From Armillaria gallica (lineage: Eukaryota > Basidiomycota > Agaricomycetes > Agaricales > Physalacriaceae), in the NCBI GenBank assembly GCA_037576215.1, contig JBANDB010000004.1, positions 6,014,001-6,078,000 on the forward strand: DNA of 64,000 nt. The letters are read 5' to 3'. The translations under genes were made by a program, and so were the position numbers. Positions 10,873 through 22,649 of the stretch are shown here, piece by piece (position 1 is the first letter of the stretch; each line of letters begins with the position of its first letter). Below the pieces are notes generated by a model. It was given only the letters and a program-made list of their open reading frames with translations, ran no database searches and was not told the DNA's origin.

Positions 10873-11832
10873 TGTAATGTAATTTATTTATTTTTCTACT
10901 TAGAGGCTATGGCTCGTTTGTTCCGCTCTCCATCTATATTAGTGTTGTATACCGGGCGTCTTATAAATACCATATTTTTCCTTCTTCACACGCGGGGAAA
11001 CTAACAGCAATGGGTGGAAGAGCATATAAAATATTAACTGAAGGTACGCGCACAGAGACTGATGATAACCAAAACATTCACATGCCCTATATCTAGTCTA
11101 TGCATAACCCGCACACGATTGTGTTCCTCTATGATGGCGTTGGGTTACATGTTATCCTCTTCGTCACCGTGATACGCTTCGAGAACTCGACATGACGGTG
11201 ATGCGCCAGGCCGTTCAGTGGGACAATATCTTGACGGCTTTGCCCTGATTACGGACCGCGATGCGACTGGCCGTGGAATATGGAATAATATAAACCGCAT
11301 GGAGTCCTCGGTATCTCTGTTCTCCGCCACCCTCGCCGTATCAGCTAGTATCCTGCCTTGAGATAGCCCTAGCACCTAGATGCGAGAAAAATTCGCCAAC
11401 ACATCGCAAGGACTGGAGAACCTCGTTGAATATTTTTCTGGCTCGGGCGCTTGATGCTGCTGATGATACGTGAGATGGCAGGTTTTCCTGTTCTTCACAA
11501 TCAAACTAGAATGTGCCGGCCTTGCATAGACAACGGACAGAAAGACGGTTTCTTTTCGGCTTTATCTCCTTGGATGTATGAGATTTATCGTTCTTTCACA
11601 ATGCCTCCTAAAGTACAGTGTGTAGGGTAGTCCCATAATATGTGATGGATTAGGCTGGTATTGTCCCCCATAAACTCTCAGTCGACCCGTTTCTATTGAT
11701 CACTTGAGACTGAACAAAATAAAAGAAGAACGGGACCGATGTTTCTTGGCTTCTTCAGGCCTCGAAGAGCCTTGCCCACTGCAAGGTCCGGGAGCATAGG
11801 AGGACCGCGAGGACCCCTCAACATAGTACGAT
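10873..11832. other. Gene-free stretch with an F-box relic
   Basis: There is no supportable gene. The only recognisable content is the F-box fragment at about 11158-11255. The rest shows no long frame, repeat or domain. Confidence 0.4.
11158..11255 (+). pseudogene. Short F-box gene relic with internal deletion
   Basis: The text CGTGATACGCTTCGAGAACT at about 11169 matches the exon-1 end of the F-box gene at 15784-16941 (RDTLRELDM, near 16438). It is followed directly by ATGCGCCAGGCCGTTCA-type sequence matching that gene's far 3' part (MRQAIHDDVLMALPK, near 16852). About 400 bp of the parent are missing between the two, so this is a deleted relic. Confidence 0.5.
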
Positions 11833-14485
11833 GTGACCTGCGGCACTAGCAGAACGGCTGCCTAAGAGAGTTATTGGGCGTCCTCGTCTGCCATGTACCT
11901 GACTCTCACTCTCCCCTCAGAATATAGTCCCGGCATGGCTAGCACGATGCTCTTATCAGCCAACCTATTCCGACCTATGTATCCTCCAAGGGCAATCGTC
12001 AACCGAATCGCCCTAAAGTTTGGGTCACCACAAAGCGCCTTGTCCATCCTTGTCCAAGCACTCTCATGGAACAGATTCTCCACGATTATGATAATCTGTT
12101 CGACCATCAAAGGATACGAGCCTTTCATCAGGCACGTCACAAGCCAATCCAATCCCCAAGCAGAGTAGATCCCGTTCGCCCGTGGCCGCAGGGTTATGAT
12201 GGGTACATGGGAGATATCCAGGATCTGTTTGTCAGACCATCTAGTTGACAGATCTTCCGATGTAACGCTGAGCTTCTACATTGAAAGATAGCATAGATCG
12301 CGAAATAGACTCACAGGAACAAGCAGGCGCGAGATGCACCTCCCGAAGCGAGTCTCGGCTCGCGTTAAGCAAACGCTGAATATCCGTGGCTTGTTCGAGG
12401 ACAAAGCTGAAGAAACGGAGCCCGCGCAGACTATGTAGGGCGAATGGTCCCAGGTATGGGTATCCGTGGAAAAATGCACAGACGCCGTCAGAGTTAATGG
12501 ATGTAACGGATAGGACTTCTATTGGTGGGCCCTTATCATTACAGGAAGATCCGAGAAGACGAGAGTCTGATCTTGTTGTGGTAGCAAAGGCGGTGATGAG
12601 AGATAGAGACTTAAGGAATGGCAGGGCCCCAATTAAACTTCGAAATGTTTCTGTCGAGGAGAATGTGATGTCTTGGATCGATAGCGATGTAAGGGTATTC
12701 GGAACCCATGAGAAAATTCTACTGAAAGACTCCAAGTCTCCGGGGACGACGCGCAACGACCCGATGAAATGGAGCGTATGAACCTGCGAAAGTCTCGGTA
12801 GACTGATGGTGGATTCGGGAAGGGTGACGTGGAGAGTTTTGACCAAGTCAGGGATCGAAGGTGATTTCGCGCATAGAAGGTTGAATTCCTCGAAATCACG
12901 CTTCTCGGTCAAGTGAATGGTCGGGAACAGATGGAACTGGGCTCGACAGCGGAATAAGCTCGAGACGGACAGGCAAGCAAGGAGGGCGAGGCGGTCTCCG
13001 ATCAGGTGGTCAATAATGGCATCGACGAGTTCTTGAGGAAAGTCGACCATGATGCACTGCATACTAGCTCAGTCATGTTCGGTATCAGACACAGATGGCA
13101 GCAGCGCACGGGAAAGTATATCAGTTTTCTTGAGTTGTGTGTCCGCTGGCTGGAATCCGAGTGTTCTAATCCCCAAGTCAAAGTGTCAAGACGATTGCCA
13201 GAAGAAGAGCAGCAGAACCTCTTACCATAAAGAAACGCTGTATTTCAGTTGCTCTTTCCAGGCCAAGAAGGCCGCGAATGAGTTACTGTCTTCAAGAAAT
13301 TTAAATCCGGCATGAACGCCGTAGGAGCAAGATAGGACGACGACTGACGAATGAGGAAGAGCACAGGCTCAGTCGAGGAAACCGCAAGGAAGGCTGAGAA
13401 GAGGTGATTCGTTGATGTTGGTGGTACGAAGTCTAACCGTGCAAGCACAAGGGCCGCGTTATATAGTAGCGACGATGTTCCGGGCCGAATCTGCCACTTG
13501 CGCTTCTTCGGCGGTCGAGTTCCGGCAGTGATGCTGAGATGATCAATTTGGGTCCTTGAGATCAATGATATATTTAGCACTAGTGACATCTACATCTTGC
13601 AAGAACTGTATTGTTCACCTGTGATGATCGACAATCTAAGGGAGCAGTAACTTACTAGACAACCGGTCTAAGAATCAAGAATCTATTGTGGGTCTTCTGA
13701 GTCCTACTTGTAACTCGCGTTGGTAGGGCTTCAAGGCAAGCTTTACACTCTAAGTGGATTAGGGCCAAGGAGCCAAGAGGAATAGTACTTATTGTGTAGT
13801 GCCACATATGCTATACTCGGCGAATTCGTGAGTTGGTGCCTGATGATGGAGATCTGTCTGACAAGCGAAATGGAGTGTATTCAAGCGTCCATTGACTTTG
13901 CGATACTAGGAATGGTGGAACGTTCCTCACTAAGGATAGATGGGTATCTGAAGCAGGACAGTGTCGTTAAACGGCGCGCTCATGCCGTGAACTATCTCGA
14001 TGAGAAGTTATTATCGAGATTCGAGAACCAAGTCTGAAGTCGAAAGGCCCGAGCCGAAATGAACAAGCGAGAAGAAGAATCACACTATGATAATCACGAA
14101 CCCTTTGCAATTGAATGGCGATCAAAATTGAAGCCGGGGGTCGTGAAAGATGGCCATTTGCTCGCAGCTCCACCTGTTACGGATGCTGACACGTTGACTG
14201 AAAGACAATGATATTGGTCGGCGAGTGTGAGGAGCCGATGGGAAAAGACCATCACGATGAAACCCAAAACCAGACGGCAATACTACGGAATGTTATGGCA
14301 AGCTGTATCGATGCGATGCGAGTACATTGAATTCTAGCTTAGAGGAGCTAATTTGAACCTGAACCTGGACGACGGAAGGGTTTTAGTTGCCAGCCGAACA
14401 CACCGTGACGCTCTTGTAGCTAAGCGAAGGGGCCGTTATCCAGAATCTTGTTTATCACAATGATGCAATACTCTTCAAGCGCTGT
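11833..14485. repeat. Inverted segmental duplication, copy 1
   Basis: This is one arm of a 2.6-kb inverted duplication whose partner is 31075-33640. It contains an F-box gene on the minus strand. The junction near 11833 is sharp: the match runs through the stop codon and about 40 bp beyond, then ends. The other end fades near 14485. The coding part is much better conserved than the flanks, where small indels are frequent. Confidence 0.8.
11871..13062 (-). CDS. F-box protein, copy 1 of an inverted pair
   Basis: The product is a short F-box protein, expected to be a substrate adaptor of an SCF ubiquitin ligase. The N-terminal F-box reads DFPQELVDAIIDHLIGDRLA, then LLACLSVSSLFRCRAQFHLF. Next comes a leucine-rich, solenoid-like region (VHTLHFIGSLRVV, LPFLKSLSLITA) with the FALHSLRGLRFF repeat typical of these Agaricomycete proteins. 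The exon 2 tail is WLVTCLMKGSYPLMVEQ to the TAA at 11871. A 55-nt intron at 12225-12279 (GTAGAA...AAACAG) joins the exons in phase 0. A GTGAGT upstream is a better-looking donor, but it does not keep the frame. The start at 13062 gives MQCIMVDF; the ATG at 13050 (MVDFPQ) is equally possible. A near-identical copy is at 32395-33589. Confidence 0.82.
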
Positions 14486-14929
14486 TTCAGAAGGGCGCCA
14501 TCGATGTTCTGCGGCGACTGAACAGAACGAAAGTTAAAAATCAAGGCGGACATTGTAGCGGACGTACTGCGGTGACAGCGTCTGCTATATACTACTGTCT
14601 TGCGCATGTGCGTCGTCTACGTTGCCCATTGGACTAGGATATTATGTCTTCGTTTACTGATCGAAGGAGGTAAGTAATTTCATCCACTCATCACAATGCG
14701 CTACGACCTTGCACATTCGTGTTGAAATCTCCGTCCCAATTTTGCAAAGCGAGAAGGAATGACCAGTCCAAGAGGTTTCATTAGGTCATATGTTGGCAGA
14801 CGGGAGTCTACTGGGGAGCCATGGTTACGGTATGACGTCTCGATACGATATACTGACTTACCGGTTAATTCAAACCTGAGTATTCACACCACCAGAAAGG
14901 TCGTGCGTACGTTGACTATCAGCTGTCAG

Positions 14930-15380
14930 TCGAATATATTCAAGAGGTATTCCTGGCAGCCCAATAACGTACCCCGCCTGGGTGCTATCCCAGAAAGGCG
15001 ACATCCAAGGCGTTCAAGACTAAGCCCGATGAAACTTAGACACCAAGGTATAACAAAAAGGCTCCGATTTCGAAAGGCCGATGAGCACTTAGTCCCAGCC
15101 AGTCGAAGCATTTTTCTCAGGCCACAAGGTGTGGAAACGCAAAAGTCAACGCACCAAAAGAAAGACAGCCCATATGAAGAGGATCGAATTTTTGAACAAA
15201 GTTGGAGGCGAAGGCTTTGGTGTGACTGCCAACGATTATAGACTAAGCCCAATCAAGTTTAGACAATAAGGTGACTATATAGACGTAAAAATACATACCG
15301 CTTGGTGCATCCGCAGCGTGGGTGGTCTACCAAACAATGGGACGACAATATTCGTTCCGATTTCGTGAGGCAGAAGAACA
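14930..15380. repeat. Local imperfect direct repeat
   Basis: A block around 15025-15095 (GACTAAGCCCGATGAAACTT, then CTCCGATTTCGAAAGGCCGA) recurs at about 15240-15380 (GACTAAGCCCAATCAAGTTT, then TTCCGATTTCGTGAGGCAGA) with different spacing. The blocks are short and diverged. They show local duplication and no coding sense. Confidence 0.4.
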
Positions 15381-15419
15381 CCCAATGATACTAAGCTCCC
15401 GACAGTCCAAGCAGACTGT

Positions 15420-15600
15420 TCCGGTCGCGTATGCGGTGAGGAGGGATAGAAACTTAAGGAGCGGCAGGGCCCCAGTTAAACTTCTAGAAAAATTTCTGTC
15501 GAGGAAAGCGTGGTGTCCGTGGTCGATAACGGCATAAGCTTACAGGAACCTCGACCAAACAGTACTGAAGTCTGAAGTCCTGGGGCACGACAAGTGAACT
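15420..15600 (-). pseudogene. F-box gene relic (interior fragment)
   Basis: The segment matches the interior of the F-box gene at 11871-13062. GGCAGGGCCCCAGTTAAACT at about 15462 corresponds to the same text with one change near 12622. The following TTTCTGTCGAGGA and the stretch with CAGTACTGAAG...CTGGGGCACGAC correspond to 12650-12760. Neither the N-terminal F-box nor the C-terminal exon is present. The fragment lies just upstream of the intact F-box gene at 15784, which belongs to a different subfamily. Confidence 0.55.
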
Positions 15601-15783
15601 CCCCGCACGTGCCACAGAATCATGGTAAAAGAAAAGAAGACCGGCAACTCAAGACCCGGTGTTCCCGTTGTTCCACACATCAACTTACAACTCTGTAAGC
15701 TAGCCTTTACTTTATTCCATGTCTGAAGGATCGAATCCAGACGCGCCCACAAACGGCACCCCAATTTCCACGGAAAAGTTCAT

Positions 15784-16941
15784 ATGTCAGAAATTCCCAC
15801 AGAGATCATCGAGCAGATAGTCGACGAGCTCGTCGGCGACCGGAAATCACTTGTTGCTTGTTTGTCGGTTTCCAGAGCCTTCCACACTCGAGTTCTGTAC
15901 CATCTCTTCCAAACTATCCGCCTCGCGACGGAATCAGATTTTTATCGGTTCATTTCCCTCTGTGACATCTCGCCAGCGATTCCGAGTCTGGTACGGTCAC
16001 TCAAGATATTCTTCCGCAGCACTGCGCCGCATCTCCCCTCCCTTCCTAGTGTCACCTCACTACACATCAAGGGGTATCTCAATGATGAATGGCAGACCAA
16101 TTTTCTCGCTACCACTTCCTTAACACTAGAGCAAATCATATTTCCCACTGCGCAGAGCTTTCGCTCATGGATATGCGCATATCCATGCCTCACATCCTTG
16201 TCCTTGATGTCTGTTGTTGTCCATCGGCCCACAGTGGTTGGCCCCTACTCGCTGGCACAGGGTCCTCCTCTCAAGTTCCTTTCCATCGCATACGTCAGCG
16301 ATAGCGTGTACAGCATGTTTATAGGGAGCTCGATCAAAGCGATAAGTCGTTTTGCCCTTCACGGGATATGCAAAATCCGGCACACAATCTCATACCCGTA
16401 TGATGCTGCTGGTATACATGACATCCTCGCTGTCGCCCGTGATACACTTCGAGAGCTCGACATGAATGCGGAGCCACTAGGTGAGCACCGAATAGTTGTA
16501 TGCTCATTTAGTCACTAACCGTAGCGGTCATTAGGACCTCAGATCTGGCAGATTTACGACGGCACGCTGGATATCTCACAGGTACCAACGATAAACTATT
16601 GGGTGTCCGGCATCAAAGTCTCTTTCATGGACAGCATTCGCCGGCTTTCCTATTACATCGATCCGAAAAGTGACCGTCCTGCGTCTATGGAGCGGCTCGT
16701 TGTTCACCTGGACCTGCCAGATTGGCCAGAGAAACTCACTTTCTTTCAAAGTCTGAAGCCGTTGGATACGATACTCACCGATCCTCGGTATTGCATACTC
16801 AAGGTGGTCCAATTTAATTTGAGGGGAAAGGAGAGAAATATGGAACGTGGAATGCGCCAGGCCATTCATGATGATGTCTTGATGGCTTTACCCAAACTGC
16901 ATGCCGCTGGGCGATTAATACTGGAGGACGAGATTGTTTAA
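15784..16941 (+). CDS. F-box protein
   Basis: This two-exon F-box gene encodes a probable SCF adaptor. The N-terminal F-box reads IPTEIIEQIVDELVGDRKSL, then VACLSVSRAFHTRVLYHLFQ. A leucine-rich region follows, with SVTSLHIKGYL and CLTSLSLMSVVV and the conserved RFALHGI block. Exon 1 ends in LRELDMNAEPL. The intron (GTGAGC...GGTCATTAG, about 16482-16534, with branch-like CTAAC) joins to GPQIWQIYDGTLDISQVP in phase. The C-terminus, with RQAIHDDVLMALPKLHAAGR, ends at TAA 16941. It is diverged from the 12-kb and 33-kb F-box pair. Relics of this subfamily lie at 11158, at 61180 and probably at 43995. Confidence 0.83.
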
Positions 16942-17180
16942 GCAGCATGAAGGACATTCTTATCGTCGATCAACATCGACGCTGTTGCCGGATTTACGCC
17001 CTTCGTCGCATCATCCCGCCCTGTTCCCGGAGCGCGCACTGCTCCCTAGGTTGTGCAACACTTCAGGACGTGCTTCTCACCGGGGAGGAGCGTTTGAGGG
17101 AGTATGTCGGTAGGAAATAACAAGGAAAGGACAACGGATTTATTATGTACTGAAGCGCACATTCACCTCGGCATTGTTTA

Positions 17181-18214
17181 TCAGTATCTGCTTTTTGGAT
17201 GCTTAGTTGGAGGTAGATGCCGGAGGGCCTTTGGTCTCAGTGTTGGCATCTCAGGAAGATTGCGAAAAGGCGGTCTTGATAGTATCATTTGGCCCGAATG
17301 AGCCAACGAAAACGTCAACACAGAGAGAACTGTTCCCTGAAAAGCTGAAGAGTAAGAAAGCGGTCGTGAAACTAAAATGGAATACGTACAGCTGGAAGCT
17401 CCAGCGCCCATACGGCACCGTAAGCGCTCAAGGGTAATAACACATTTGCGATGGAAACTGTACCATCATCTTCAGGCGAGACCGAGATGGAGCTGAGCTA
17501 TACGCGGTGAGTCCGAGTGTTGGAAGCTCAACGCGAAAGACGTACCATCGACTGAGAAAAAAACGCGCCTACGAGCGCAAGATTCATCCACGTCGACGAC
17601 GCTGCAGTCAAGTCCGGCGACCACGGCCCTCCTCCCTGCGTTAGCTGCACCACCGGAAGCGTACACATAGCATGGACCCCCCACGTCGTACTCGTCCACA
17701 TGAACACCCTCGCAGCCCAACCGACAGTGTGTCCCGTCAAGCTGATAGCGTGTCTTTCCTCGATCCTCCTGACCGCCTTCACCGAGCGCGCGGGGTCTTT
17801 TATGTCCTGGACGCGAGCGAGTTCTTCTCCCATTCCTGAGAGTCTCTTATACGCGCTGACGTCGACAAACCAGGGGGCGACAAGGGCTCGTGAGAGGGCC
17901 GCGCCGAATACGATAGTCCAGAACCAAGACCAGCCGGTGGTGTAGTTGAAGGCTTCTAGGAAGGCTTGGTATAATCCAGCTGGGGTGTATCCTGCGAGAC
18001 CTAGGGTCGCTAGGTCGCCTAGCTGGAGGGGTGCAATCATGTCCGTAGAGAGTATTTCACTTGGAAGTGATAAAGTCTCTGTTCCGTCGGTGGCCTCAGG
18101 ATCACCCGTAGGTAGAGAAGACGGCCATAGAGAAAATGAGCGACATGAAGGGGCCTGAAAGGCAAAAGTTCTTGACCGAATTTTTTTGTATGGCGCCTGT
18201 CTGAATCGAATCAT
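17181..18214 (-). CDS. Oxa1/Cox18-type mitochondrial inner-membrane insertase
   Basis: This is a YidC/Oxa1/Alb3-family protein predicted to insert proteins into the mitochondrial inner membrane. The start at 18214 gives a basic, hydroxylated N-terminus (MIRFRQAPYKKIRSRTF), as expected of a mitochondrial presequence. The Oxa1 core follows: LGDLATLGLAGYTPAGLYQA, then a first TM (GWSWFWTIVFGAALSRALVA), a basic loop with RSVKAVRRIEERHAISL, further TMs, and a last TM pair with VLLPLSAYGAVWALELPAG, the family's conserved Pro/Gly turn. Introns are GTACGT...CGTATAG (about 17505-17553) and GTACGT...CTTTTCAG (about 17345-17400), both phase 0. The stop is at 17181. At about 310 residues it is short for Oxa1 and close to Cox18. 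Which of the two it is was not resolved, so no symbol is given. Confidence 0.8.
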
Positions 18215-18684
18215 TTACACAAATAATAAAGACAGAAACTGGCTACCCACCTCTGCCATCCTGAACATCCTTACATTTTGCTTGCATTGTAAGTTCAATT
18301 TTGAAGGCGCGACGTATCGTGGCCGGACAGTAGCCATGGGATTAAGTCTGAGCATCGCAAGCCCTTGTAGTCCAGGCGAGCTACGAGAGGACGGTACGCT
18401 CAGTTGCTTTGGTTGCGGTGGTTGTGGTCAGAGATCAAGGGGCACAGAAATTAGATTCCTCGGAGTTACCTCCATGGAGGCTCGGAATTTGCCGATGACC
18501 CGTGGTCCTGACCACAACTCCAATCGCGCCCGGTGTTTTTTATCATTCGCTTTATTTTTCATTGTTGCTTGCGTGGAGCTGCTCTGGCTGTGGCCTGTAA
18601 TCTGCGATAAGGGGATGATATATCGACGACCTTCTCCCTCCTGAGCTTGACGTACAGCGGCGTGTTTGCACTTCTTCCCTAGAT

Positions 18685-18984
18685 ATGTGCCAGCGATTCC
18701 GAATAGATATATACAGCCCCCTGGAAATTTTCGCAGAAGCGATATTACATGTCCTCAGCGACAACCGCAACGTCGCCGTGCACCCTTACCAGTTTCTAGA
18801 GCTTGCCTTATTTCTGGATCTAGTCACTGTCGTCGACTTCTCTTCGTCAAAAGTTGTTTTGGAAGGGAAGGTATCTAATTTTGCTAGTCGGAAGCTGTTT
18901 GGTGGTCTTGAACATGGACAAAGCTCGGGGTCGGTCATTAAGGCGAGAAAGCATCTCAAGCGAACGTTTACCACTTGTTTGTAA
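18685..18984 (+). CDS. Hypothetical short protein
   Basis: A 99-residue frame (MCQRFRIDIYSPLEIFAEAI) contains a hydrophobic helix-like segment (YQFLELALFLDLVTVVDFSS) and a basic tail. No domain is recognised. Its 3' part lies in DNA that resembles 20310-20370, where the frame is not kept, so it may be a chance frame. Confidence 0.2.
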   Translation: MCQRFRIDIYSPLEIFAEAILHVLSDNRNVAVHPYQFLELALFLDLVTVVDFSSSKVVLEGKVSNFASRKLFGGLEHGQSSGSVIKARKHLKRTFTTCL

Positions 18985-19610
18985 AATAGACTGTCGTGTC
19001 TAATTTTAAAGCTTCACGCAGGGGCTTCTCTGTCTATTCCTGTTCTTCTGCCAAATGGACCAGGCTTTGGATCACCGCCGCGTTTTCATTTTTGAGTCTT
19101 AAATTCCCTTGAGGCGCGACATCCTTGATTGAGAAAGCGACTCCGTACCTGGACGAGAACGGAAGACTATTAGTGGAACGAAGTCCAATCTATTTACCGC
19201 TTTGCATCGTTTCCAGTCTCCAAGTTCATAGCTTTCATTGCCTTATCACCATCCTACTGCGATACATTTGTTTTTTTTTCCTTCTGTACTACGTCCTCGT
19301 CATGTCAGAAAGGGGATACCGTTGTCTGTCTACTTCTGGGCGTCATCATATCTTTTCCGAGTGCTATTCCCCCTGATTGGGAATTTTAGTGCGTCCGAGC
19401 ATTGTATGTATGGATTGAGAAGTACTTAACGTCCTTGGCGTGCAATCTCTGCCTCGCTTCGACTGCATACCACGATAATAATAAACCAGGCGTCGTGCGA
19501 GTAACGTCCCTTGATATTAATACTACGATAAGGCTATTTATATTAGAGTTGCCTTGACTAGCTAATTATAACTCGGGCACATCTGCAAAAATTGAGTCCA
19601 TTGGTATCTA
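18850..19610. repeat. Diverged direct repeat, copy 1
   Basis: Blocks here recur in the same order further right. GCATCTCAAGCGAACGTTTA near 18951 resembles 20353. The AT-rich stretch with AACTCGGGCACATCT near 19570 resembles 20735. The block with GTGGAACGAAGT near 19172 recurs at 19932 instead, so more than one duplication event is likely. Confidence 0.45.
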
Positions 19611-19889
19611 TCACCAGTGCCCGTCTGCGTCGGGTCAGACCTTGCTTGTGAACGGAGGGAAGGATATATAAGAAGTACCTCGACTGTTCTACCTAGATAC
19701 TTAAACAGTACATGAAAGGCTGTTTGTTCTATGACGATGACCGGTAAACGCTACCTTACCTGTACCACTTAGTTAGGCAGATACGTGGTTTCTTGACACG
19801 GACAATTTTGGGCAGACGCAATGACAGTAAGGGAGCTTTCATGGACAGTGGTAAGAAGGGATTGTAGTCAGAGATTGGCCAGTGGGCTC

Positions 19890-20790
19890 AATTTTAGACT
19901 GCGTAGTGAGGAGAAGGGAGGGGAATTATTCGTGGAACGAATTTCATTCTGCGCCGAGCTACACATCGACATGATTTCCTGGCATGGGTTAGCATTGCTA
20001 GGGAACCAAGTGAAATACTGTAACTTGAAAACCAATGAGCACGAGGACAACAGACGGACGAAAAGCTAACAGTGCACGAATTATCCGTAATTTCTTCGCT
20101 GTATTTTTCTTTCGACCGACACTTTTGTCATAGTTTCTCTTTTTATTTAAGTACATACCAGAAAGTTTTTAAAGAATTATTTATCATTGTTGTTTACCTT
20201 TGTTGTTATCTATTTGCTCATGTTAGGAAATCACAACTTTTGCGACCCGGGGGGAGACCTTGTCAAGCAAGGTGATACGTGAATGATTCGGACTCAAGTT
20301 CTTGGGCTATATACCGTTGTCCATTCCTGCGTGGACACAGCTCGGAGATTAAGCATCTCATGCGAACGTTTGCCATTTTTTCTTTAGACTTAGCTGCAAT
20401 GATTATCGACGTAGAATTCAATTCAGCACCTTCACACCGCCGCCACAGCTGGGTTGATATCCTTGTCCTATACCATGCTAACTAAAAGTTCGTGCTTTCT
20501 CCCTATTCTGGAGGTCATCGTATCCTTCAAATCGAATGACGTCCGTTAACCACAGTATGAGTATTTAATTCTGGTTGCATGCATAGAAGAAATGCCGGCC
20601 TTGCGTGTGTGTATTTTGAGTTTCAGCATCAGTGACCTGCATTCCGCGATAATAATAACAAGCATACAACTACTGACCCTTAGAATTAATACTGATGGAA
20701 GGATTTTTATACCAGAGTCGCCTCAACTAGCTAATTATAACGCGGGCACATCTAGGCCATCTGCACAAACCAAGCCCATCGTATGGGGCC
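19890..20790. repeat. Diverged direct repeat, copy 2
   Basis: This is the partner of 18850-19610. The clearest shared blocks are the CGATAATAATAA region near 20648 (19472 in copy 1) and CTAGCTAATTATAAC followed by GCGGGCACATCT near 20728 (19558 in copy 1). No coding frame is shared. Confidence 0.45.
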
Positions 20791-21543
20791 GATTCGGGCT
20801 CAAACAATGGCTCAAATTGCACGCCCTCGGACCATCCAAAGTCCGAGCCTGATGAAGTTTGAGCATTGTTCGGTGGTTATAAATACTTATATTCCTGTTG
20901 ACATAGTAGTTGTGTGGCCATCGTGAGTGGAAGTCGAAGTCGAGAAGAAATGGTAGTGGCTCATAGTAGATAATTAATTCCGCAGTGTCTGCTAGGACTT
21001 ATCGCGAAACGGGATGTACACGTTGTTCAGTGAAACCAAGCGGCCGTCGTTACCCGAGTCGTGCCAGTTTACGTCATCTTGTTCCGAGTTGTCATTTTCT
21101 TCGCTACACGTTTTGCTTCCATTGCAGTTCGTGGATAACGGGCCTCACAGCGTGGCGTACGAAAGTTAATGGAACGCGATTTTCACTAATGCACTCTTCG
21201 ACTTCCGACAGGAATAACAACTGGTCGCCACGAGGATCTACAACCGAACGACTATGCTTCTAGCAGGTGTCTGACTTGTGCCAGTCAAAATACAAGGGAA
21301 ATGCTTGGAATAGATACGAAAATCGACCAGTCTTTTGACCAAATCCCTCGGCTTTGCTATTGTTAAAGGGAATTCATCGGACTCATTTCGAAATCATCTG
21401 TTTACTAGGAGTACCAGAGAGGCACGTCTATATTTTACCATCATACATGCATCTATAATTACAACACTCAGTGCGTATCAACGCTTATCTGGAATCAGAA
21501 TACGCTCTAAGTTCTATCTAAAGATCTATTTGTCGTAGTCTCT

Positions 21544-22649
21544 TTACTGAATGATGCTTTCCCCGGCAACACGGGCCATGGTATACACAGCGTGGTCGGG
21601 AAGAGAGCCTTTATCCATGTGGAAATCAGTCTGCGAAGCTTCTCTCGAAAGAGTGGGCGTATGGAGAGGCGTGTCTTCCGGCGTGGGGATAGCAGAGTCG
21701 GGATAATCGCGACCGGGAGGTTGGGTGATGAGCAAAGAAATGGAGCCGTCCTCGTTACGGTGGGGCCGGACGCTATAATGAGGTAAGAACACGTACCCAA
21801 CGTTGGCTGAATGAATGATGCTTACTGGCTCAAATCCTCGACCAAAAAGTGCGGGTGCTCCTTTTCGAGACTCTCGCGGGTGTGGGACGTGCACGTCGCA
21901 AGGACGAAACAGCCTGCTGCTTTCCCTGAACGGATACCGGTGGGAGCATCTTCGACGACGATACCTGTGACATGGTTCAATATCTGCGAATTTGGAAGGG
22001 GGTGAAACGTCGCACAATCGGAAGGCGCGAGCTCGTTGAGCTTAGCACCGAGCAAGTACGGATCCGGGGCTGGCTTTCCTTGTTTCACGCTCTCGGCGGT
22101 GACGAAGTGATTGGGGATCCTTAGACCAGCCGCAGGAAGCGCCTTGGAGGCGTAGAACGTCGTTGCTACCAATCCATCAATATCTGAACCAGATCTTCAA
22201 AGAACCACAGGAACCTACAAGACGTGCAAACACTCCATCCCTGATCCTCGTCTGGTCGCCCACCCTGGATGCCGTCCAGAAGCTTCTTCACCCCGGGGAG
22301 AGCGATTATACCGCCGCCAGGTTTCGATGCATTGGCGAGGATGGCTTCTTCGAATCTCACAACTTCGGATTTGAGTTTTTCCTCATCGGTGATCTTGCAC
22401 CATTTTCGGAGAGCATCGATGGTGCGGTAACCGTGGGCGGACCGAAGGATGTCGTCGAGGTCAAGGAAGTCGTAGCCTGTTGATTTGAGGAGGTTCCAGG
22501 CCGCGGTTACTGCTGGCGAAGAGTCGATGAGGGTTCCGTCCATGCTGAGTGACGGTGAGTAAAATGACTAGTTGGAACCGATAGTATACTGACTCGAATA
22601 GGACGGCTTTCGTCTTCATGAGAACAGTTGATACCGGGGAGGATGTCAT
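21544..22649 (-). CDS. HAD-family sugar/glycerol-phosphate phosphatase (GPP/DOG type)
   Basis: The product is predicted to dephosphorylate a small phosphate ester such as glycerol-3-phosphate or 2-deoxyglucose-6-phosphate. Splicing (GTCAGT...CACTCAG) joins the short first exon, ending AVLFD, to MDGTLIDSSPAV, restoring the catalytic DxDGT of HAD motif I. The GPP-like HGYRTIDALRKWC follows, then motif II around WSVCTSS, then FVTAESVKQGKPAPDPYLLG (motif III Lys), then IVVEDAPTGIRSGKAAGC (motif IV acidic pair). The donor at the third junction splits the Cys codon (T|GT) before IVVED. The last intron (GTAAGC...TTATAG) leads to a tail with RPHRNEDGSISLLI and an acidic/Ser-Thr region ending at 21544. 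The gene is divergent from GPD1, whose start lies 649 bp away. GPP and DOG enzymes are hard to separate by eye, so no symbol is given. Confidence 0.88.

Larger units (their letters stand above)
18215..21543. other. Gene-poor stretch with a diverged direct duplication
   Basis: No gene is supported with confidence. The stretch holds the upstream region of the Oxa1-like gene, one unassigned open frame (18685-18984), and an internal direct duplication described separately. Positions 20880-21540 contain only short frames. Confidence 0.4.

Noticed and set aside
18434..18445. CAAGGGGCAC resembling the MITE terminus
   Set aside because: No matching inverted end with an 8-bp duplication nearby.
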